Of a DNA stretch of 64,000 nucleotides, positions 61,963 to 64,000 are shown in pieces; the first letter of the stretch is position 1, and every line of letters starts with the position of its first letter. The position numbers and the translations under genes are program-made. The stretch spans positions 620,001 to 684,000 of the forward strand of contig NZ_JAKJHZ010000005.1 in assembly GCF_021648885.1 (NCBI RefSeq), read 5' to 3'. The DNA is from Nocardioides potassii (GTDB lineage: Bacteria; Actinomycetota; Actinomycetes; Propionibacteriales; Nocardioidaceae). The notes under the pieces were generated by a model that had not been told where the DNA came from, ran no database searches, and saw only the letters and a program-made list of their open reading frames with translations.

Positions 61963-63150
61963 TCAGGTGAGGGAGCGGTAGAGGTCGAGGGTGCGGGCGG
62001 CGATGGCGTCCCAGCTGAAGGACTCCTCGGCGCGGCGGCGGCCGGCGAGGCCGTAGGACCGGGCGCGGTCGGGGTCGCTGACGGCCTCGGTGAGGGCGGC
62101 GGCGAGGTCGGCGACGTAGCGCTCCGGGTCGAGCGGGGTGCCGGTGCCGTCGGTGGCCTGCTCGATGGGGACCAGCCAGCCGGTCTCGCCGTGGACGACG
62201 ACCTCGGGGATGCCTCCGGTGGCGGTCGCGACGACGGCGGTCTCGCAGGCCATCGCCTCGAGGTTCACGATGCCGAGCGGCTCGTAGATCGACGGGCAGG
62301 CGAACACGGTGGCCGCGGTCAGCAGGGCCACGACGTCGGGGCGGGGGAGCATCTCCTCGATCCACACCACGCCGGACCGGGTGGCCGCGAGCTCGGACAC
62401 CAGCCCGCTGACCTCGCCCATGATCTCGGGGGTGTCGGGAGCGCCGGCGCACAGCACCAGCTGGACCTCCGGCGGGAGCGCGGCGGCCGCGCGCAGGAAG
62501 AGCGGCAGGCCCTTCTGGCGGGTGATCCGGCCGACGAAGATCACGCTCGGCCGGTCGGGGTCGACGCCGAGCTCGCGCACCCGGTCGGGGTCGGCGACGG
62601 GGGACCACTGCGTCGTGTCGATGCCGTTGTGCACGACGTGGACGCGCGCGGGGTCGACGCTGGGGTAGCTGCGCAGCACGTCGTCGCGCATCGCGGCGCT
62701 CACCGCGACGATGCCGGCCGCACCCTCGTACGCCGTCCGCTCCGCCCAGCTCGACAGCGCGTAGCCGCCGCCGAGCTGCTCGGCCTTCCACGGCCGCATC
62801 GGCTCGAGCGAGTGCGCGCTGACGACGTGCGGGATGCCGTGCATCAGCGAGGCGAGGTGACCGGCCATGTTGGCGTACCAGGTGTGCGAGTGCACGAGGT
62901 CGGCGCCCGCGCAGTCGTCGACCATGGCGAGGTCGACGCCGAGCGTGCGGATGGCGGCGTTGGCGTCGGCGAGCGACGCGGGCTCGGCGTACGCCGTCGT
63001 GCCGGGCTCCGAACGGGGCGCGCCGAAGCAGCGCACGCGGGCGTCGACGTCGGGCAGGACCCGCAACGCCCGGACGAGCTCGGCGACGTGGACGCCCGCA
63101 CCTCCGTAGACCTCCGGCGGGTACTCCTTGCTGAGGACGTCGATGCGCAT
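61963..63150 (-). CDS. glgA: Glycogen synthase (GT4, actinobacterial GlgA type)
   Basis: A 395-residue glycosyltransferase of the GT-B fold, family GT4. The N-terminal KEYPPEVYGGAGVHVAELVRAL binds the nucleotide sugar; VFVGRITRQKGLPLFLRA and the C-terminal SIYEPLGIVNLEAMACETAV with E-x7-E are the catalytic signature. It makes alpha-1,4-glucan or maltose-1-phosphate from ADP-glucose. TACCTT lies six bases before ATG 63150. It is divergent from glgC, which supplies ADP-glucose. Confidence 0.93.
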   Translation of the reverse strand: MRIDVLSKEYPPEVYGGAGVHVAELVRALRVLPDVDARVRCFGAPRSEPGTTAYAEPASLADANAAIRTLGVDLAMVDDCAGADLVHSHTWYANMAGHLASLMHGIPHVVSAHSLEPMRPWKAEQLGGGYALSSWAERTAYEGAAGIVAVSAAMRDDVLRSYPSVDPARVHVVHNGIDTTQWSPVADPDRVRELGVDPDRPSVIFVGRITRQKGLPLFLRAAAALPPEVQLVLCAGAPDTPEIMGEVSGLVSELAATRSGVVWIEEMLPRPDVVALLTAATVFACPSIYEPLGIVNLEAMACETAVVATATGGIPEVVVHGETGWLVPIEQATDGTGTPLDPERYVADLAAALTEAVSDPDRARSYGLAGRRRAEESFSWDAIAARTLDLYRSLT

Positions 63151-63156
63151 GAGCCG

Positions 63157-63222
63157 AAGGTAGTGCGGATCCGAGCCGAGTGGGTGGTCGACCGCGCCCC
63201 CACCGAGGGCTAGTTTCGTGAC
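63157..63222. promoter_or_regulatory. Divergent leaderless promoters of glgA and glgC
   Basis: On the minus strand TACCTT (63157-63162) lies six bases before the glgA ATG. On the plus strand TAGTTT (63211-63216) lies six bases before the glgC ATG. The 72-base gap therefore appears to drive both genes without leaders. Confidence 0.5.
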
Positions 63223-64000
63223 ATGGCCGCCACCCCGCCGCGCAAGAAGGTCCTCGCAGTCGTCCTCGCCGGCGGTGAGGGCAAGCGACTGATGCCCCTG
63301 ACCGCCGACCGCGCCAAACCGGCGGTGCCGTTCGGCGGCATCTACCGCCTGATCGACTTCGCGCTGTCCAACGTCGTGAACTCGGGCTACCTCAAGGTCG
63401 TCGTGCTCACGCAGTACAAGTCGCACAGCCTCGACCGCCACGTCACCACGACCTGGCGGATGTCCAACCTGCTGGGCAACTACGTCACCCCGGTGCCCGC
63501 CCAGCAGCGGGTGGGCAAGCGGTGGTACCTCGGCAGCGCCGACGCGATCTTCCAGTCGCTCAACCTGCTCACCGACGAGCAGCCCGACATCGTCGTCGTG
63601 GTGGGTGCCGACCACGTCTACCGGATGGACTTCTCGCAGATGGTCGCCGACCACATCGAGTCCGGTGCCGGCTGCACCGTCGCCGCGATCCGCCAGCCGA
63701 TCAGCCTCGCCGACCAGTTCGGCGTCATCGACGTCGACCCGGCCAGCCCGAGCCGGATCCGCGCCTTCCTCGAGAAGCCGACCGACCCGGTCGGACTGCC
63801 CGACTCGCCCGACGAGGTGCTCGCCAGCATGGGCAACTACGTCTTCACCGCCGACGCCCTGGTCGACGCGGTCACCCGCGACGCGGACCGCGAGCAGTCC
63901 AAGCACGACATGGGCGGCGACATCGTGCCGTGGTTCGTCGACAAGGCCGAGTCGGCGGTCTACGACTACAAGGACAACGACGTCCCGGGCTCGACCGACC
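63223..64000 (+). CDS. glgC: Glucose-1-phosphate adenylyltransferase (partial)
   Basis: The first 259 codons are present; the gene runs off the window. It makes ADP-glucose from ATP and glucose-1-phosphate. [21 protein letters not shown] is the nucleotide-binding signature, [16 protein letters not shown] follows, [10 protein letters not shown] holds the metal-binding aspartate region and FLEKP the sugar-phosphate contact. The protein is of bacterial GlgC type and should feed the divergent GlgA. Confidence 0.95.
   Translation, partial: MAATPPRKKVLAVVLAGGEGKRLMPLTADRAKPAVPFGGIYRLIDFALSNVVNSGYLKVVVLTQYKSHSLDRHVTTTWRMSNLLGNYVTPVPAQQRVGKRWYLGSADAIFQSLNLLTDEQPDIVVVVGADHVYRMDFSQMVADHIESGAGCTVAAIRQPISLADQFGVIDVDPASPSRIRAFLEKPTDPVGLPDSPDEVLASMGNYVFTADALVDAVTRDADREQSKHDMGGDIVPWFVDKAESAVYDYKDNDVPGSTD

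Noticed and set aside
1..64000. tRNA, rRNA and origin of replication
   Set aside because: Reading both strands I found no cloverleaf-like sequence, rRNA stretch, or cluster of DnaA-like boxes that could be supported.

Overview
This 64 kb window comes from a high-GC actinobacterium, most likely Nocardioides or a close member of the Nocardioidaceae. Evidence for this: GC-saturated third codon positions, GTG starts, many ATGA/GTGA stop-start overlaps, and actinobacterial marker families (DUF3046, DUF402, DUF1206, SCO6745-type, DUF222/HNH, an actinobacterial-type GlgA). At least sixteen genes carry a -10-like hexamer 6 or 7 nt before the start codon, which points to widespread leaderless transcription. 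No tRNA, rRNA, CRISPR array or integrase was seen.

Layout. 1-2990 is the shikimate cluster aroC(end)-aroK-aroB-DUF402-aroQ. 3138-7804 holds unrelated genes (PhzF-like protein, an ECF sigma factor with its membrane partner, two tiny ORFans, an NAD(P)H-binding protein, a kinase-like phosphotransferase) lying between aroQ and efp-nusB. 8913-17962 holds membrane and regulatory genes and an ATP-dependent DNA ligase. A 3.8 kb low-GC element (about 10757-14533) has integrated into the ligase. It left the original ligase 3' end stranded at 10495-10757, brought a replacement 3' end, and carries one large NACHT NTPase gene. 18194-28062 is a second accessory region: a DUF222/HNH gene, then a lower-GC block with a 1458-residue NACHT protein ending in a PD-(D/E)xK-like nuclease, a frameshifted zinc-protease-like gene, an AlbA/Schlafen-type protein and two membrane proteins.

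28063-44960 is ordinary chromosome: a teichoic-acid type glycerophosphotransferase, rifampin ADP-ribosyltransferase, a deaminase, a homocysteine methyltransferase, a three-gene ABC exporter, a large secreted alpha-amylase with three X25-type modules, an acyl-CoA ligase and a coupled DinB/methyltransferase/DUF3046/MFS run. 45003-46977 is recA-recX with both a LexA box and a PafBC-type promoter. 47133-51098 holds a phosphoribosyltransferase, PPK2, a HipA-like kinase with DUF3037, and an AlkD-like protein.

51132-54742 is the assimilatory sulfate reduction operon (leader peptide, sulfite reductase, a 52-residue zinc-ribbon protein, APS reductase, chelatase), divergent from glyA. 56399-60829 holds a decayed membrane gene and a DcuS/DcuR-like two-component system divergent from a dicarboxylate symporter. 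60895-61952 is a frameshifted AbiEi/DUF559 gene bracketed by two copies of the same hairpin repeat. The window ends with divergent glgA and glgC (glycogen synthesis). Three genes carry single-base frameshifts, so sequencing error needs to be separated from real decay.
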